Below are positions 22,759-36,427 of a DNA stretch of 64,000 bases, piece after piece (the stretch's first letter is position 1; every line of letters starts with the position of its first letter). The position numbers were made by a program, and so were the translations under genes. The notes beneath the pieces were generated by a model. That model did no database searches, had not been told where the DNA came from, and worked only from the letters and a program-made list of their open reading frames with translations. Source of the DNA: Coprinopsis marcescibilis (taxonomy: Eukaryota; Basidiomycota; Agaricomycetes; Agaricales; Psathyrellaceae). The stretch lies in contig ML210155.1 of assembly GCA_004369085.1 (NCBI GenBank), forward strand, positions 62,001-126,000, read 5' to 3'.

Positions 22759-25700
22759 TGTGGTGGCAGTGGGTGGTGGTGGTGGGAGGTAGAAGGAAGA
22801 CGGGTTGTGGGTCAGGCACAGGTCATTGAGCGTTACCGGCCGTTGAAATGACCTTGAAGAGAAGAATCAAAGCCAAACTGACTTTCAATTGGACTCTTCT
22901 AAATGGAGCCATCGCAAGCGCCGTTAGTTCGCCGTATCAGTCTTTATATTTTTCTCCACAAATCTTCCAATTTTACCCCGAACCGGCCCATTTGCTCGTT
23001 CCTGTCAGCATTTCGCCCGTTTCTTGCCGCTTTGGGCGCAGCTTTCGTGTTCAGCTCTCAGGCACCGAGGAACCATCATCGTCCTTTGCCCTTTACGTTA
23101 CCTCCGTTTTGACTCACATCTAATCGCAAATTTGCAGGCTCAGTCCACCAAATTTCTCTTCTGCAGCCACACAAGGTGCAATTTTGCTGCTGCGACTCAT
23201 TCTAGACCACGAATTACCCAGTTATGTTGCCCACATTTGACAGACGCGGATGCAGGCAACTGCCGACCGGCCGGTTACCCCCGAGTCGAGCCATCATGAA
23301 GCGCGCTGAGTTGGTTCATCTCGGTTCATTTATTCTGCCTCCACGGAAACCGCCCAGGGCTGCCCTCCGAGCATATTGCACCCATTACGACAGTCTGGAG
23401 AAGAAGGTAAACGCTGGGTACATATCATGATGCACCATGCTGAAAAACCTCGTACCCCTGTGCTGCCAGGTGCCGCCTTGGCTGTAGCACGCGTGCTCTG
23501 GATCATAGCAGGCTTTCTGCTCAAGTCTTTTCACGACTACCGCAGCCTGACGATTAACATCATCAAAACACGTCGCTCTAGCAACTCTGGTGCTTTACCC
23601 TGCATCACCTCGAGGCTCCGGTCGCGGTTTATCGAGGTGTGCGCATCTGGGGACCTTTTGTCAACGATCCGAGTCCACTCTGTGCCTGCCGATCACACCG
23701 CTCCGCGATCACAGGGGCATTAGTACAGGGAAGTTCTCTCTGGGACGCCCTCAAGTCGAATGCCCCCATTCACTCAAGCTGATGTACCTGCCACTGCGTG
23801 GCCACCAACGTCATCATTCCAAGCTTGGAGCTTTACAGAGAAAGAGGCGGTACTCGACATACTCGCCCGACCAGTACGGGTGCAACTCTGGATCATGGAC
23901 CCTTTACAACAACTTAAAGCTTCCACAGAAGACTCTGCCCTCGGGTTGTTGCTGTAACAGGGACTGCTCGTTGCGAGCGACTTTGATGCTCCAGCATACC
24001 CCCGGCTACGTCGAGGTTCCATGACTTCCCAGTCCACATTATGAGTCGAGGAGCCGGCTACATCGTGTCACGAAGAAGTCTGAACATGCGTCGCCTTCCG
24101 GACTACGACTCCACGAACCAGTCCCTTAATTCCACGGCACTATATGCTAGGGTACCACTTCATTTCAATGCTTACAGGTCGACATTTGGACACACCAGAC
24201 AGGTCCAAGAAAGGCTCTCCCACCGACATGTCGACGGGTAGGCTGTGCTTCCCGGTCATCTCGGGTTTCTTCTCAAGCTTTTCATGGCATCCCGTTCCAA
24301 AAATAGCCCAACACAACAGATCATCGAGAATCAAGAGAGCCAAGCTTTAGAAAACTGTCTCTGATACCTGTCTTCCATCCTTCACCCGCAGCACAAAAAT
24401 TTCCAACAAACAGGGAAGGACGGACATCCATCCGTCCATTTCTCTGCGTCCAACACTTATCACCGCACCCTCGAGCTATTGTTTTTCAGCGGACATATTT
24501 CATAGAGCTCTCCATCCCCATATCTCCCATGCAGACCTTACTCAGCATTCTATCAGAAAGCCCGTTCAAAAAAGCTCGCATTCCAGTCAAGCCGACCTCG
24601 AGTCAGACCTCAGGCACTGCGCTCGCAAAAAAATCGCAGAAACCCGGATAAACTCGAGAGATCAGCCTTCTCCCGCTTCGCCGCGACTGCTTGTTGGCGA
24701 TTCCGCTTCACACAGCCGGCGCCTTTCTACTACTAGATCTATTTCTCTATATTTTTCCTGCAGAAGCGATTCTTTCAGGGGTACACGGAAGTCCATGAAC
24801 CGGGAGCGTTCTCCTGAGCTAATTAGGCTAACGCCGTACTGCCGTGCGTCCTTTATGCATCAAGCTCAAGTGAATGGACTTGGACTTGTGACCGAGATCG
24901 TTCTATATCTGCTTTCCAGCCTTGTGAGCATGCTTCGGCTGGAGCTTTAAAAAGAATGCCCTTTCGAGGTGAATCGATCAACTTGTTCAAACCAGACATA
25001 CGCTCGTTGGCCGTATTCAAGGTGTTCAGACAAGGTGCAGGTAATGCAAACTCGATTTATCTAATCGCTATTGCACAACGGGTGTATCTACCCATGGTGA
25101 TTAGACCCTCATCCGCCGATAACGAAAAATGCATGCTCCACTGCGCGCCATCCGGTGATGCACGGAAATTTGAAAGCAAGAGATGGCTACCACCAGATGA
25201 CCAAAGGGAATCCTAGTACGGAAACACTCAGATACGAAGGAAGTGCTGCCGTTCCCTGAAACTGCAGTTGGAGGCCTGAGTCTCGCATTGACTGTATTCC
25301 TGGAAAACGGGCGTTATTGCATTGGAATGACCTTGAAGCTCGCACAACTGTAGGGCGAAGGAACCCGAAATGACGTTCTGTGGGTGCATGAAAGCACCCA
25401 AACCGCACATTTGAGCCCAACGCCCTGGAACCTTCTCATTCAAGCAAGTTTTCACATTTCATCTCCCGCTCGTCGAACCCAATAGGTCGCCCAGACACAT
25501 ACCCAAATCAACATCTCAGCATCGAAACAGTCAATCCACCACGGACCTCATGCATTCTATGAATGTCTATTCACTTCTACTTGAAGCAGACGTGTTCCTA
25601 TCTTCTTTTTATAATTTTAGCCGATCCTAAATATGTGGCCCATCTCCCTGTGGCAGGATGCTTCGCGAAGTGTTGGGAAATCGTTCAGAAATGGTCGTCC

Positions 25701-28127
25701 CTTTATTGCGCCTCGTGATTGCATATACAGCTCCAGTCAATGCAACTCGGTCCTTTTGCGTCTACGTCAGGACCTGACGAAGAGAAGAGAACAATTCTTG
25801 AATATATGGCATCCGGGACATACGTACCACTGTCGGCACCCGCTAGATTCCCCGAGAAGCTCAGTGGGTGACGTGCTAAGAACTGCAGAGACTCAACAAC
25901 GACTCGACTGGCGATTCCAATTCTTGATACCTTTGTGACTGACAATGATCATCGTCGCTTCAATTGGCAGATATCGGCGGATCTTCAGTCGTTGTTGGAG
26001 CATCAATACCGATAAAAATGGTGGGCTTTCAACTTGAAGGTAGTACGGAACCGTCTGTAAGCTCCCCAATGCACATCCGTGGAGTCTGGAATCTGGACCC
26101 CCTGAGACGGACGGTTCCCATACACCTCGCACGACCCTCATCCCAATATCGTCTACATACTGCGTCTGCGTTGCTCACTGATTATGAGATTGACATAAGC
26201 ATCCACCACCCTGAGTGTGACAGCTAAACATATGTATGTAACGGAAACTCTCCCATTTGTAAGCCAGAGATAAGAGTGAGGTTATGTCTTAGACCCAGGA
26301 GAGACGTGCTTTTGCGTTAGCTGATAGCCCTTAGCGGAGACTTTACTCTGACGCCAGATGATGTCGGTTCAAGTGACAAGTGTACATTCCATACACTATC
26401 ATAATAGGGCTCAGGAACAACCGACCTCGTCGATAAACGTTAAGTCCGATCGGGCCCTGAGTGCAAAGGATGGCCACGTTCCTCCAAGTGTCACGCTGGG
26501 AAAGATTAAGTATGCTACCCAGAGAGAAAGCATAAGATCACAATATCACAAACTTGCCCTTAGTAATCCAAGGTTAAGTATTGGCTTTAAGCTTTAACGG
26601 CATCGTTCGACACACTTGTAAGCCCCTGAATAATAATGCGTCACATTCGTATCACCGTGGCTGAGGGCTCGCATTAACTACTGCACCGATCGGCCATATC
26701 TCCCAGTACATCCCTCCCTGACCCCGAGTCGAGTGAGCCGGCTTGCCACGCTTGCCCTCCATACCTACCATCCACGACAATGTCGGCCATTCAAAAACTA
26801 TTTGACCCAAATTACGGAAATTATTTCCTCGGACGCTGTTCGTCCCTAGGCGGGTCTGTCACCTATGTGACTCTTTGCTCGTATCTGGCAAAACCTGAGA
26901 CAACGGGAACTCCTCAAGGCGCAGAATATTCTCATTAATATAACATAACCCCGATAATCAACTTCCAACATTCGAATTTCGCACATCAGGAAACAATAGC
27001 CCGAGAGCGCACGACTAATAGGCACTTACCTAGTCTCTCTCCGCGGCTACATACCCCCATGGTCCCAGGAGCTTCAGACCGCTTTATTCCCAGCATCACT
27101 GACCACGGCTCAAAGACCTTAAGGAATCAAATAGGTTTCAGAACGTTAACATTATCGATCCAGGCACCACGCCAACGCCACTACATCAGACTACATCACG
27201 TTCAAATAGCCTCCGCCAACATCAGTAACCTCCTCGAGGCAGCTTATTTCCAGCCTAAACGTCAGAGCCCAGGCACACCTCCCCTAAAGAGGAACCATTT
27301 TCTTTTGATTCCTTGAATGACTGGGAGCCCGAGTGAATCATGCGACCAACGCAAAAAGGTAAATTCTCGCACCGGTCCCGAGTGCCTTTGTAATCCACGC
27401 CTGGACGTACTTATAGCAAGTTCACCTCTTACATTATGTGCTGAGCTACCGGTACTGGGCGCTTTTAAACGGAAATTAACATGGTAACGTTTGTTTGGAT
27501 ACTGTGGTGGCTTCGGCGCTTGCCAAGAACCGATCAGACCAGTCGGCGCTTAACATGTGCCGCCAAGGAATAGACATAAACGGAGGACACTGTTTCGTCC
27601 GGTAAATGTTCAGGGCTGGTCTCAACACTCCATCCTTTTGACCCGTATTGTGGCAACTACAGCTCTGGAAACCACGATCAATGTGGCGAACACATGAATG
27701 AAATATTCGGCCTCACAATAAGGCAACCAATGAAGGCAACACGGGTACCTGACGTCGTCACGCCCGACTCGTTGGCGACCTTGTGCTTGAATGGGCTCTG
27801 CACGGCTTGTGTGCTACCCTTGCACTTCTCTTGAAGCGAACTAAAATTGGGTTATGTTTTGTGGCGAACTGGGGTCAATTGATTATTCAAGCGGTCTTTT
27901 ACGAGTCCTGGCAGATCGCACAATCGGACAAGCGGACCTTGAGCAACTTTTGGAAGTAAATGTCTTGTACCTGAAAATAACACACGCACCCCCCACATAA
28001 CATGTGTCGCATTCGCCTTCATCTTAGGAGGAACAAAAGAATTACTGTATCGTAAACACCACATGCGAGTGGTACTCGGTGAGAATCGTTTCATGATCAA
28101 AAACCATCCACAAGAGCGAATATTCGC
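22759..28127. other. 5.4-kb stretch without recognisable genes
   Basis: Many short open frames, none longer than about 145 codons, with no family motif and no chain of exons I could extend. It begins with the G-alpha promoter and ends near the 3' end of the RNA-dependent RNA polymerase gene. It may be decayed mobile DNA or host unannotated non-coding transcripts. I found no inverted terminal repeats or reverse-transcriptase motifs by eye. Confidence 0.4.
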
Positions 28128-31100
28128 CTACATACTACGACGATTTCCGTTGCCATACACCGCCTTGCGGAGGTCATCCAAGCATTCAAAGACAACACGA
28201 AGCGCGATCAGTCCAAAGCTACCGGCACCTTCCTTCTCGCACGTCTGGCTAAATCCCCATGCCTCCCAACCTCTCTGCAACGATTCGAAGCTCTTCTCCT
28301 CCTGTGCCCCCATGAGCTCGAAGCGGACATTTCTGACTGCACACGAAGTGTGATCCATCATACGACTAATTCTCTCCTTCCGGAGCTTTTTGACGTTGTG
28401 GCGAGCGACAATAGTTCCCGCAATAACCTCCACCTCTGAGAGCCGATGCTCTGGTCTCGAGGAGAGGGTGTGGGTGTACCGGATGCAGTCCAATTCCTCT
28501 GCATATCGGCGGAACGCTTCCTGAATCTTGGCCGACGGCATTTGGTAGCATGCCGTTCCTGGCCCGAGGACTTCTTCAATCGCACGGCCGAGCACTTGAG
28601 AAAGCTTGTCGGCAAAAGGCGGGGTGTTGACAGGTGCTAGTGAGCTGTTGCAGTCGTCGACTGGTTCTCCGATGTTGTCAAAATGTTTGGACTCGTAAAG
28701 CACCCCCAAATATCTGGTGGACTTGTAGTAGATAGTGGTTGACGAGTCTGAAGACTCGTTTCTGTTCCAGTTGGGCGTGGCTTTGAGTGGTCGTCGAAGT
28801 AAGTCATCATGCTCATCCAAGTCGACGGGGATCCCTTTCTTCGGATAGTCAACGGCCTGAAATAGGTTGAGCAACTTAACGTCTCGCAATCCTTACCCGT
28901 ACTCTGGCTTACCTGAGAGCAAAGTGTTGCTATGGATTTGCATCGCTCGTCCCCATAAGATTTCTATTGTGAGCGTAATCATTAGTTGCTATTTATCGTT
29001 ATGCACGCTCAAGTCTGCATACCGGAAGTTGGTCTACGCGGATAGCTTGTGTCAGTAACGTCTCTGCGCAGTTCTGAGAAATGACGAACCTGCTAATTGG
29101 AGTAACCGGATTGATAACAGTCCCTACAGACAAGGGTTTAGACAACATGGAATGAAACGAAGCAGGGCAAGTCTTACCAGCACGTCTGAGCGGATATACT
29201 GGACATAGAATTTGCACAGATCTTCCGCTTTTACCTTTCTGTCAGGTTCAGAGTCAGGGAATTCGTGATCTTTCATGGTGTTATCTGGCTCCGCAGGTGG
29301 CCTAAAGGTCATGGGGACCAGGCCTTCGTACGTGATAATTGCATATTTGTCCCCATCAAGATCTCCGCCAGCCAAGCATGAAGGCAGAGATCGTTGCCCT
29401 AGAGTAACACATTATTATGACGCTCAGTAATTGCGTTCGGCGACACTGATTGCACCTGTTGCAGAGAATACGACGACGTTGACCATGTGGCCAAAGGCAC
29501 AAAACATGCCTGGAGGTGGTTTTCCGATGGCATAGACAACCTGCACTGAAATTTCAAGTCAGTTACATAGCAATGGGTATTTCAGATATTACTCACAGTC
29601 GCCTTCGTGAACGATTGGGTGACGAGTAATCGCGCAGGTGCCCTCAATCCACTTGGGTTCCAGATCATCCGCATTCTGAACACAAGCTATTAAAGGCAAA
29701 TTTGAGTAGACAGCAACGAATCATGCGACTTGATACAATACCGTATATTTGGTTCGGAGACAACGTGAAGACATTTCTGTACTTCTCTTGGTAAAGATGA
29801 CCCTCATCAACTACTCCAACGAGCATGTAGCTGTCCGGGACCGGAATGCGTGCATCATAGCGTATCTCCGCCATGATACTGTTGAATGCTGTTTGTCGCA
29901 GATTCTTCAAAAGCGGGGTATCAATTTCTTCCAATGATAATCCGCCAAGTGCCTCAATATCATCGAGCAACTTTGGGAACCGGAAGGGACCGCCTAAGCC
30001 ATGTGTGCTCATGAATCGGGAAAATTGGCTGATGTTGGCATCGATAGTTTTGGCGTCCGCAACAGCAGCGTTCTGAAGCTCTACCAAGACTTCCAGATCC
30101 ACAGATAAGTGTTCTAGTAGCATGATCAAGGGCCTACAATCGGTTTTGTCAGTATGCTACTTGCACATAAAGGGGAAAAAAATATCACTTATTGAGGAAG
30201 CAACGACTTGGTCGATCGAAGAACTCCGCAACATCAATAGCAACCTCCGATTTACGTGTTGGATCGTCCTCCAATGATGCAAACTTGTGCATACTTGGAC
30301 GCAGACGAAGCTCAATCCCAGAGGGGTCTTTATCCAATTCGGGATCTACAGCGACCATGCCCTTGAACCCGAGGAAACGCAGCATGAACTTGACACCAAA
30401 TGAGCATTGGGCAACGACTATGAAGACGCGGAGTAGGACTTACTGCCGATGGCTTGAGCTTCCCTTCGTACCGACCCGTACTGGCGCAAATCTGGTCTGC
30501 AAGCCGCTTGGAGATTGCCCCGACGCCATCAGTGAATGGCGGGGGAACATGTGGCTCCATTTGGGGTTTTCCATCTTCGCCCAGTACGATATCTCCATAC
30601 TGGTCCCGCTTGATCATCATCCTTGCGGGAGGATCCACATCAGGGCAATCCCCAACCCATTGATGCCTTGCGATTCGAATGCTATCCGAGGATTCGCTTG
30701 TCGAAAACGCTAGGGCAATTCTGGCTGCATATTTGGATGGTTTTCGGAAAAGCGAGCTGTTGGATTCAATATCCGGGATGATACTGTCCCTGATGTACTG
30801 AGCGTCCACGCGTATGGTCTTGCCTGTGTTGTCGATGTAATCAAATGGATAGATGAACCAATCTGAGTGGACCTTGAGAGATGAGGATGAGTAGGCCAAC
30901 CGCTCATAATGCCGACCAGCAATTTCGATTCCCCCCTTCAAGATCCCCCCAACTCGCTCATCAACGAGATACGACCCATCCACCTCGAAGCTGGATCTAT
31001 ACCATCCCCCATCTTCAGTCCGGAACTCTACACGAATGAAGTGGTCGGTATAGTTGCGGTACTTTCGAAGAATTCGGTTGAATCCTGTGGGGTGGGGTCC

Positions 31101-32508
31101 CTCCGGCAGTAACCGCGAGGGTGTGCAGGTTACATGATAGCAGTTGAACAGGTTCGATTCGAGGGAGCGACGAGGGGATGCCTTGAACTTTTGTCGAAGA
31201 ACGTTGAAATGCTTGATGGGATCCTTCTTCTGCGTAGGGTCCAACCGGAGATCCCGATTGTACCGTTCCAAGAGTTGCTCAACGAAACCAGTATTTCGAT
31301 GGATGTTGGAAAGTTGGTGAAGTTGTGGAAACAGTTGATAAATCTGGTCCGCGTTGAGACGGTTGCTTCGCACCAAGGCTTCGACTTGGAATGAGACAGC
31401 GAATGGGAGTGCTGCCAGCTCTTTCTTGAAGTCGACGGATTTTAGTCGAGAAACAAACCCACGCTTCTCTGTCTCGATGCTGCCTCTACCACGGAGGTCC
31501 ATGAGTAAAGGAGAAACGTCCATGATTGCCATGTATTCCTTGAATTTGTCCAAGGAGCTGGAGTCATAGAGTACGACGCGCAGCTGGTACGCGAAAGGTG
31601 CTACCGCTTCGTGTCCCACACTAAGGGTAGCGTTCAACCGCCTGAATTTCTTGTTATCCTTCCTTGTCCCCGTGATTGTCCTGTACAAGTCTTTCTCTTC
31701 CAAGATTGGTGGCGTGAGGATGTCAAAGCAGATGTCTATAGCATCGTGTCAAGATCGTTGAATCACAAAAGTACAAGAGCCTTACAGGAGGTCCCCCACG
31801 TATCGTTGCCGATGGCGATGTTGCGTGTATTTATGAATTTGATGATAACGCTCGTTTCGGTTGCTAGTTTCTGGTTCTCAAGCTATGATACGATGTCAGT
31901 CAGGAACAGCCCGCGCAACACGATATAGCACACGCAACCTTGATTTGAATGCTCTTTGAGTCATAGTCGAAGTGCAAATACGCAGGATCCTCGATACACT
32001 GCTGGGACCATTCGGTGGAGAAGGACCGTACCCCAGGATGCTGCTTCCGAAAATACATGCCAACTTGAACCTCGATGACCCGCATCCGATCACTCAAGCT
32101 TTCTATCATAGACTCCCTCTCCGCCTTGACATCAGGGCTGATGTACGGGGTCAGAGTTAGAGTCTGGACCAGCCAAGGAGGAGGCTTGTCTTCGGATTTC
32201 TTGAAGAAAAGTTTCCCCCGCGATTGTTCATACTTGATGCGGACCTTTTCGCGATAGGAGTATATCAAAAATGCATGGGCGATATGGCTGTCGGGGAAGG
32301 TCACTGTGCCGGTCCCGTTATTCTCGTTGTGCCCGCTTTCTTCCCGGTTCAACTCGACCTGAAAGTTAATAGGGATCTTTCCTAGGGCATACTCTGAGTC
32401 GCGGGGAATGGAAGCGACAAAGGTTTCTCCGTGCACGATCGCCGCAATCGTCTTCGTCACCTCACTCTTCGGGGCGCGTGTAGGAATGCGTTCCACAGAC
32501 AGGTTCAT
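28128..32508 (-). CDS. Cellular RNA-dependent RNA polymerase (RNA silencing), about 1,260 aa
   Basis: Exons 32508-31939, 31882-31786, 31735-30444, 30388-30189, 30133-29742, 29686-29597, 29545-29456, 29398-29178, 29073-29023, 28963-28913, 28856-28128. The catalytic loop GGDLDGDKYA (Asp 923, 925, 927) is the hallmark of eukaryotic RdRPs of the QDE-1/RDR family. Supporting blocks: VFFDRPSR-like EFFDRPSRCFL, DSYMLVGVVD, GTCAITRHPIVHEGD, CAFGHMVNVVVFSATG, FYVQYIRSDVL, and SQAVDYPKKGIPVD. These enzymes make double-stranded RNA that Dicer cuts into small RNAs. Exon 9 is uncertain: an alternative pair (a small exon reading GLLSIRLLQLA, then a 44-nt intron) also keeps the frame. No in-frame stop breaks the chain, so the gene looks intact. 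Confidence 0.9.
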
Positions 32509-32855
32509 ATTGAATGGGACAGGTCTTTGCTAGCTAGCGTAGTGATGATCGTCGTAATCGATTGGCGGATAACCACTATGGTGGTGGTTAGATACAATCG
32601 ACTGCTGCGAATCGACTACGCAGCATCCGCCATCGGAGGAATATATATGTTCTGGGAATGCCTCACGTGAGGGCTGTCAAAATTGGCCAATGAGAACTCG
32701 AGACTATAGGTCAAAAACAGAATGGGGATGCGAGGGCACTTAGCAAGCCACGCACCGCAGGAACCGCCGCCTTTATCATAAACTGAATGAGAGACACGAA
32801 GAATATGAAACGAATGGATATCCCAACTCTAGAAGTACAACAAAAGATGCGTGGT
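32509..32855. promoter_or_regulatory. RdRP promoter region / Rpt6 downstream region
   Basis: About 350 bp between the RdRP start codon and the Rpt6 stop codon, both genes on the minus strand. It must hold the RdRP promoter. A run ATATATAT lies at 32640-32648 but its role is unknown. Confidence 0.35.
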
Positions 32856-34264
32856 TTAGGAGAAGAGCTTGTTGACCGATGTGTTGCCTTCTTGGTTCTT
32901 CTTGAGGACCTATGGGAGACGCGAATCGGTAAGGTAGTGCTGTGAAGAGCAGTCGGCAACTTACCTTTGCAACTGCGAATTCGAAATCCTCCTGTGTGAC
33001 ATGCTGTCTCCGCTCCCGAAGTGCGTACATGCCTGTTCGTTGATTAGTTTAATTTTTTTAAACTGAAAATGGTAATGCGCACCAGCTTCAGTACAGATAC
33101 CTCTCACTTCAGCACCAGAACATTGTCCCATCTTCTCTGCAAGTGACCGCAGATTGATTCCTCTCTGCAACGACATCTTTCTTGAGTGGATTCGAAGAAT
33201 AGCCACTCGAGCCTCAGGCCCTGGAGGGGGGAATTCGATTTTCCTGTCGATTCGTCCTGGTCGTAGAAGGGCAGAGTCGAGAATATCGATTCGATTGGTC
33301 GCCATGATAACTTTGATGTTCTTCGTCGCCTCGAATCCATCCAGTTGATTTAGTAGTTCCAACATGGTTCGCTGTACTTCGGAATCGCCGCCACCGCTAC
33401 CACTTTCGCCTCGCGAGCTTCCGATAGAGTCGATTTCGTCCATAAATATGATACTCGGGGCGTGTTCTCTGGCCATTACGAACAGTTCTCGAACCATGCG
33501 ACTACCTTCACCAATGTATTTCTGGACAAGTTCGCTTCCACTGACTCGAATAAACTTGCAGTCTGTATGATGAGCGACAGCTCGGGCGAGGAGAGTCTTT
33601 CCTGTTCCTGGTGGACCATAAAGAAGGACACCTTTGGGTTGAGCAATGCCGAGGGCTTCGAATAGTTCTGGGTGCTTCACTGGAAGTTCGATGACCTCCT
33701 TAATCTCTTTGATTTGTTTATCGAGACCTCCAACCATTTCGTATGTGCTGTCAGGAACCTTCTCCACCATCATAAGCGAGACGAGGGGATCGACTTTATT
33801 GGGCAAAATCCGGTGAATGGTGTAGGAATCCGAACGGAGGGCTACCCGCAATGCTGGCTTAAGCGTTCCAATATCAATTTCGGAGTCGACATCGACAACT
33901 AAATAGGGTCAGTGCCGTCCGAGGAGAGAAATAATTCCACTTACTATATTTCCCTTCTGGTTGTACTTTCACAAGCACCTTGGTCTTGCCCATGACCTTA
34001 ATGACTTCTCCGACATAACTTCCAGGTTCATGCAGCAATTGGAGTTCCTCCCTAAGTAGTCGTACTATTCAAAGCGTCAGATATATCAGGAGAACTGCTG
34101 TGCCCGTAGCATTTACCTCTGGCGTTCAGAGCATTCCTCTGGGCCTCCAACCGTCTAAGATTTTGAGTCTTCTGGTTAATCAAAATCTCTGCGGCCTCGA
34201 TTTTGGCCTGGTAGTAGGACTTGATACCGCCTGGAGCTGTTGGGGCTTTCGTTGCGACTGGCAT
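32856..34264 (-). CDS. RPT6: 26S proteasome regulatory ATPase subunit 8 (Rpt6), 401 aa
   Basis: Exons 34264-34117, 34064-33945, 33898-33083, 33032-32965, 32909-32856. An N-terminal coiled-coil ([33 protein letters not shown]) is followed by an OB-fold segment ([11 protein letters not shown]) and the AAA module: [21 protein letters not shown], Walker A GPPGTGKT, Walker B IIFMDEID, second region of homology with [20 protein letters not shown], then [18 protein letters not shown] and [16 protein letters not shown]. Length and motifs match Rpt6 (PSMC5/Sug1), one of the six ATPases that unfold ubiquitinated substrates at the proteasome base. Highly conserved; the call is firm. Confidence 0.97.
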
Positions 34265-34612
34265 GGCGAGTAACGCAATGATATGGGATGGAGAAAGGGG
34301 CAAACGAGAAGAACCAAGCGCTGGGACGCGGCGGTTACGCGTCGGCCAGAGCACGTGGTAAAGGAGCAAACAGTCGCCTGCAACGCCAAATAGACCCCGG
34401 ATGACGGCTTGGACGACGGCCACAACTTGAAAGCATCCTCCTTGACACGACCCACGACGACTACAGCCATTTCTTCGTTGTCTGCCTTCCTGGACGGGCA
34501 ACCCTCTTCCTCGCTGCTTGACTCCATCCGGCCTTGGGGAGTCCCACCTGCTTCGCCTAATGTTGACAGCACATCGACCAACGTTACCACAGAAAATAGA
34601 GGACAGCTGGAG
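34265..34612. promoter_or_regulatory. Bidirectional promoter between RPT6 and GPI3
   Basis: Only 348 bp separate the two divergent start codons (34264 minus, 34613 plus), so both promoters and 5' leaders share this space. I see no clear TATA box. No proteasome-associated control element (GGTGGCAAA-type) was found by eye. Confidence 0.5.
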
Positions 34613-36427
34613 ATGAAGCCGTTGGCGATTGCGTGAGTTTGAGCAGCATAGCTCGAGGATCAAGCAGAAGACTCATAAAATATGCAGGATGATCTCGGAC
34701 TTCTTCCATCCAGCTGTCGGGGGAGTGGAGAACCACATTTACATGTTGAGCGCGGAACTCATACGACGTGGCCATAAGGTGCGCTTGTTTTCATCGCCGT
34801 CGGATTCGTATACTGACCTCTTTCAGGTTATTGCGATCACTCACGCGCATCCAAAAGGCCGTGTCGGAATACGCTGGTTGCTCCCCGCTATCAAGGTCTA
34901 TTACCTGCCATTTATCCCTATTGCTTCGTCGGCCACGTTACCCAACTTCTTGACGTCACTTCCATATCTCCGGACCATTCTCCTTCGCGAACGGATACAA
35001 CTTATTCATGCGCATGCCAGCCTTTCGTCCATTGGACACGAAGGAATTCTTCATTCACACTTGATGGGTATCCGCACAGTATTCACAGACCACAGTCTTT
35101 TCGGGTTTGACGACGCAGCCAGCATATTAACAAACAAGCTATTGGTCGGGAACCTGAAAAATGTTGACGCAGTGATCTGCGTTTCGCACACAGGGTGAGT
35201 AACCTTTCATACCGTTAAGTTCCATCCTTATTTGGACACTAGTCGGGAAAATACTGTCCTTCGCGCGCAGCTCTTCGAGAAAGACGGAAACGACCCCACA
35301 AAACCGGCTATGCGGCGTAACGTCTACGTCATTCCTAACACTTTGGTCGCGGAAAAGTTCAAGCCCTGCCCGCCCCCACCTTCTCACATCAGTACGTCTC
35401 TTACCGACTTGTACGAGTTTCCGTCCTGATCACAGACAACAGTAACGATCGTCGTTTTGTCACGCCTTGCATACAGGAAGGGCATTGACCTTCTCGTCGC
35501 AACTGCACCTCGTATTTGTGCAAAGTTTCCAAACGTCCAGTTGGTCGTTGGAGGAGACGGTCCTAAGATGATAGACCTACTTCAGATGCGGGAGAAACAT
35601 CGATTGCAGGACCGCATTGAACTTCTCGGCGCTGTCAAGTCCAACGATGTGCTTTCTGTGCTTTCTCGAGGGTCAATATTCATGAACACTTCCCTGACCG
35701 AATCTTTTGGAATCGCAATTCTGGAAGCTGCTTGTGCAGGACTTTACGTCGTCTCTACCCGCGTTGGAGGTGTCCCCGAAATCTTGCCAGAAGATATGAT
35801 TAGTTTTGCAGAGCCGGACGAAGACGGTCGGTATTCCTTCACCCGGACTGTCAGCCTTGTCTCACCCTTTTCTCGCCATAGATGTTGTTCGTGCAATTTC
35901 AGAAGCGGTTGGTATAGTGGCTGCTGGGAAACATGATCCTATTGAAGCCCATGAACGGATTAAAACCTTTTACGATTGGACTAGCGTCGCAATACGCACG
36001 GAAAGGGTTTATGACGCAGTCATGAATTCTCCGCAAATGGACCTCACGGAAAGGATAGCAAGGTACTACCTTTGTAAACTTCGTGGACCCTTTGATACTG
36101 ATGCATGGTCGTGTAGCACCATGGAACTTGGACCCTTCTCTGGACTTATCTGGACGATTATCCTTATCGTTGAGGGCATGTTCTTCATGTATATAGAGTG
36201 GTGGCTACCGCGAGAAGAGCTGGATTATGTCCAGGTCGAATGGGACAATGCGCGATTCGCCGAGGTCAGCACTCAACACATGTTGTTATCTTCTGCGCGC
36301 AGTCACTGACACCTGCCTCCAGGCCTTGAGCCAAGAGAGTGTATCCAGACTCGGCAAAGGAATCCAGAACGGAACTGCGCACACGAATGGCAACTCGATA
36401 CGTCTGCCACATATCAAACACGACTAG
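34613..36427 (+). CDS. GPI3: GPI-anchor GlcNAc transferase catalytic subunit (PIG-A/Gpi3), 499 aa
   Basis: Exons 34613-34632, 34688-34778, 34827-35194, 35243-35391, 35443-35826, 35882-36264, 36323-36427. It catalyses the first step of GPI-anchor synthesis, GlcNAc transfer to phosphatidylinositol at the ER. Motifs: AMISDFFHPAVGGVENHIY, FTDHSLFGFDD, NVDAVICVSHTGRENTVLRA, ITIVVLSRLAYRKGIDLL, LVVGGDGPK, TSLTESFGIAILEAACAGLY, TRVGGVPEILP, and a C-terminal membrane segment (LIWTIILIVEGMFFMYIEWW). The start at 34613 with a 55-nt intron gives MKPLAIAMISDFF, matching yeast Gpi3; an unspliced start at 34629 would add KICR. The intron 34779-34826 is 48 nt without a stop, so unspliced reading would insert 16 extra residues. 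Confidence 0.93.

Noticed and set aside
29071..29180. Small RdRP exon reading GLLSIRLLQLA
   Set aside because: It keeps frame and looks like the family, but needs a second, poorly defined junction; the single long intron was preferred, with the alternative stated in the gene entry.
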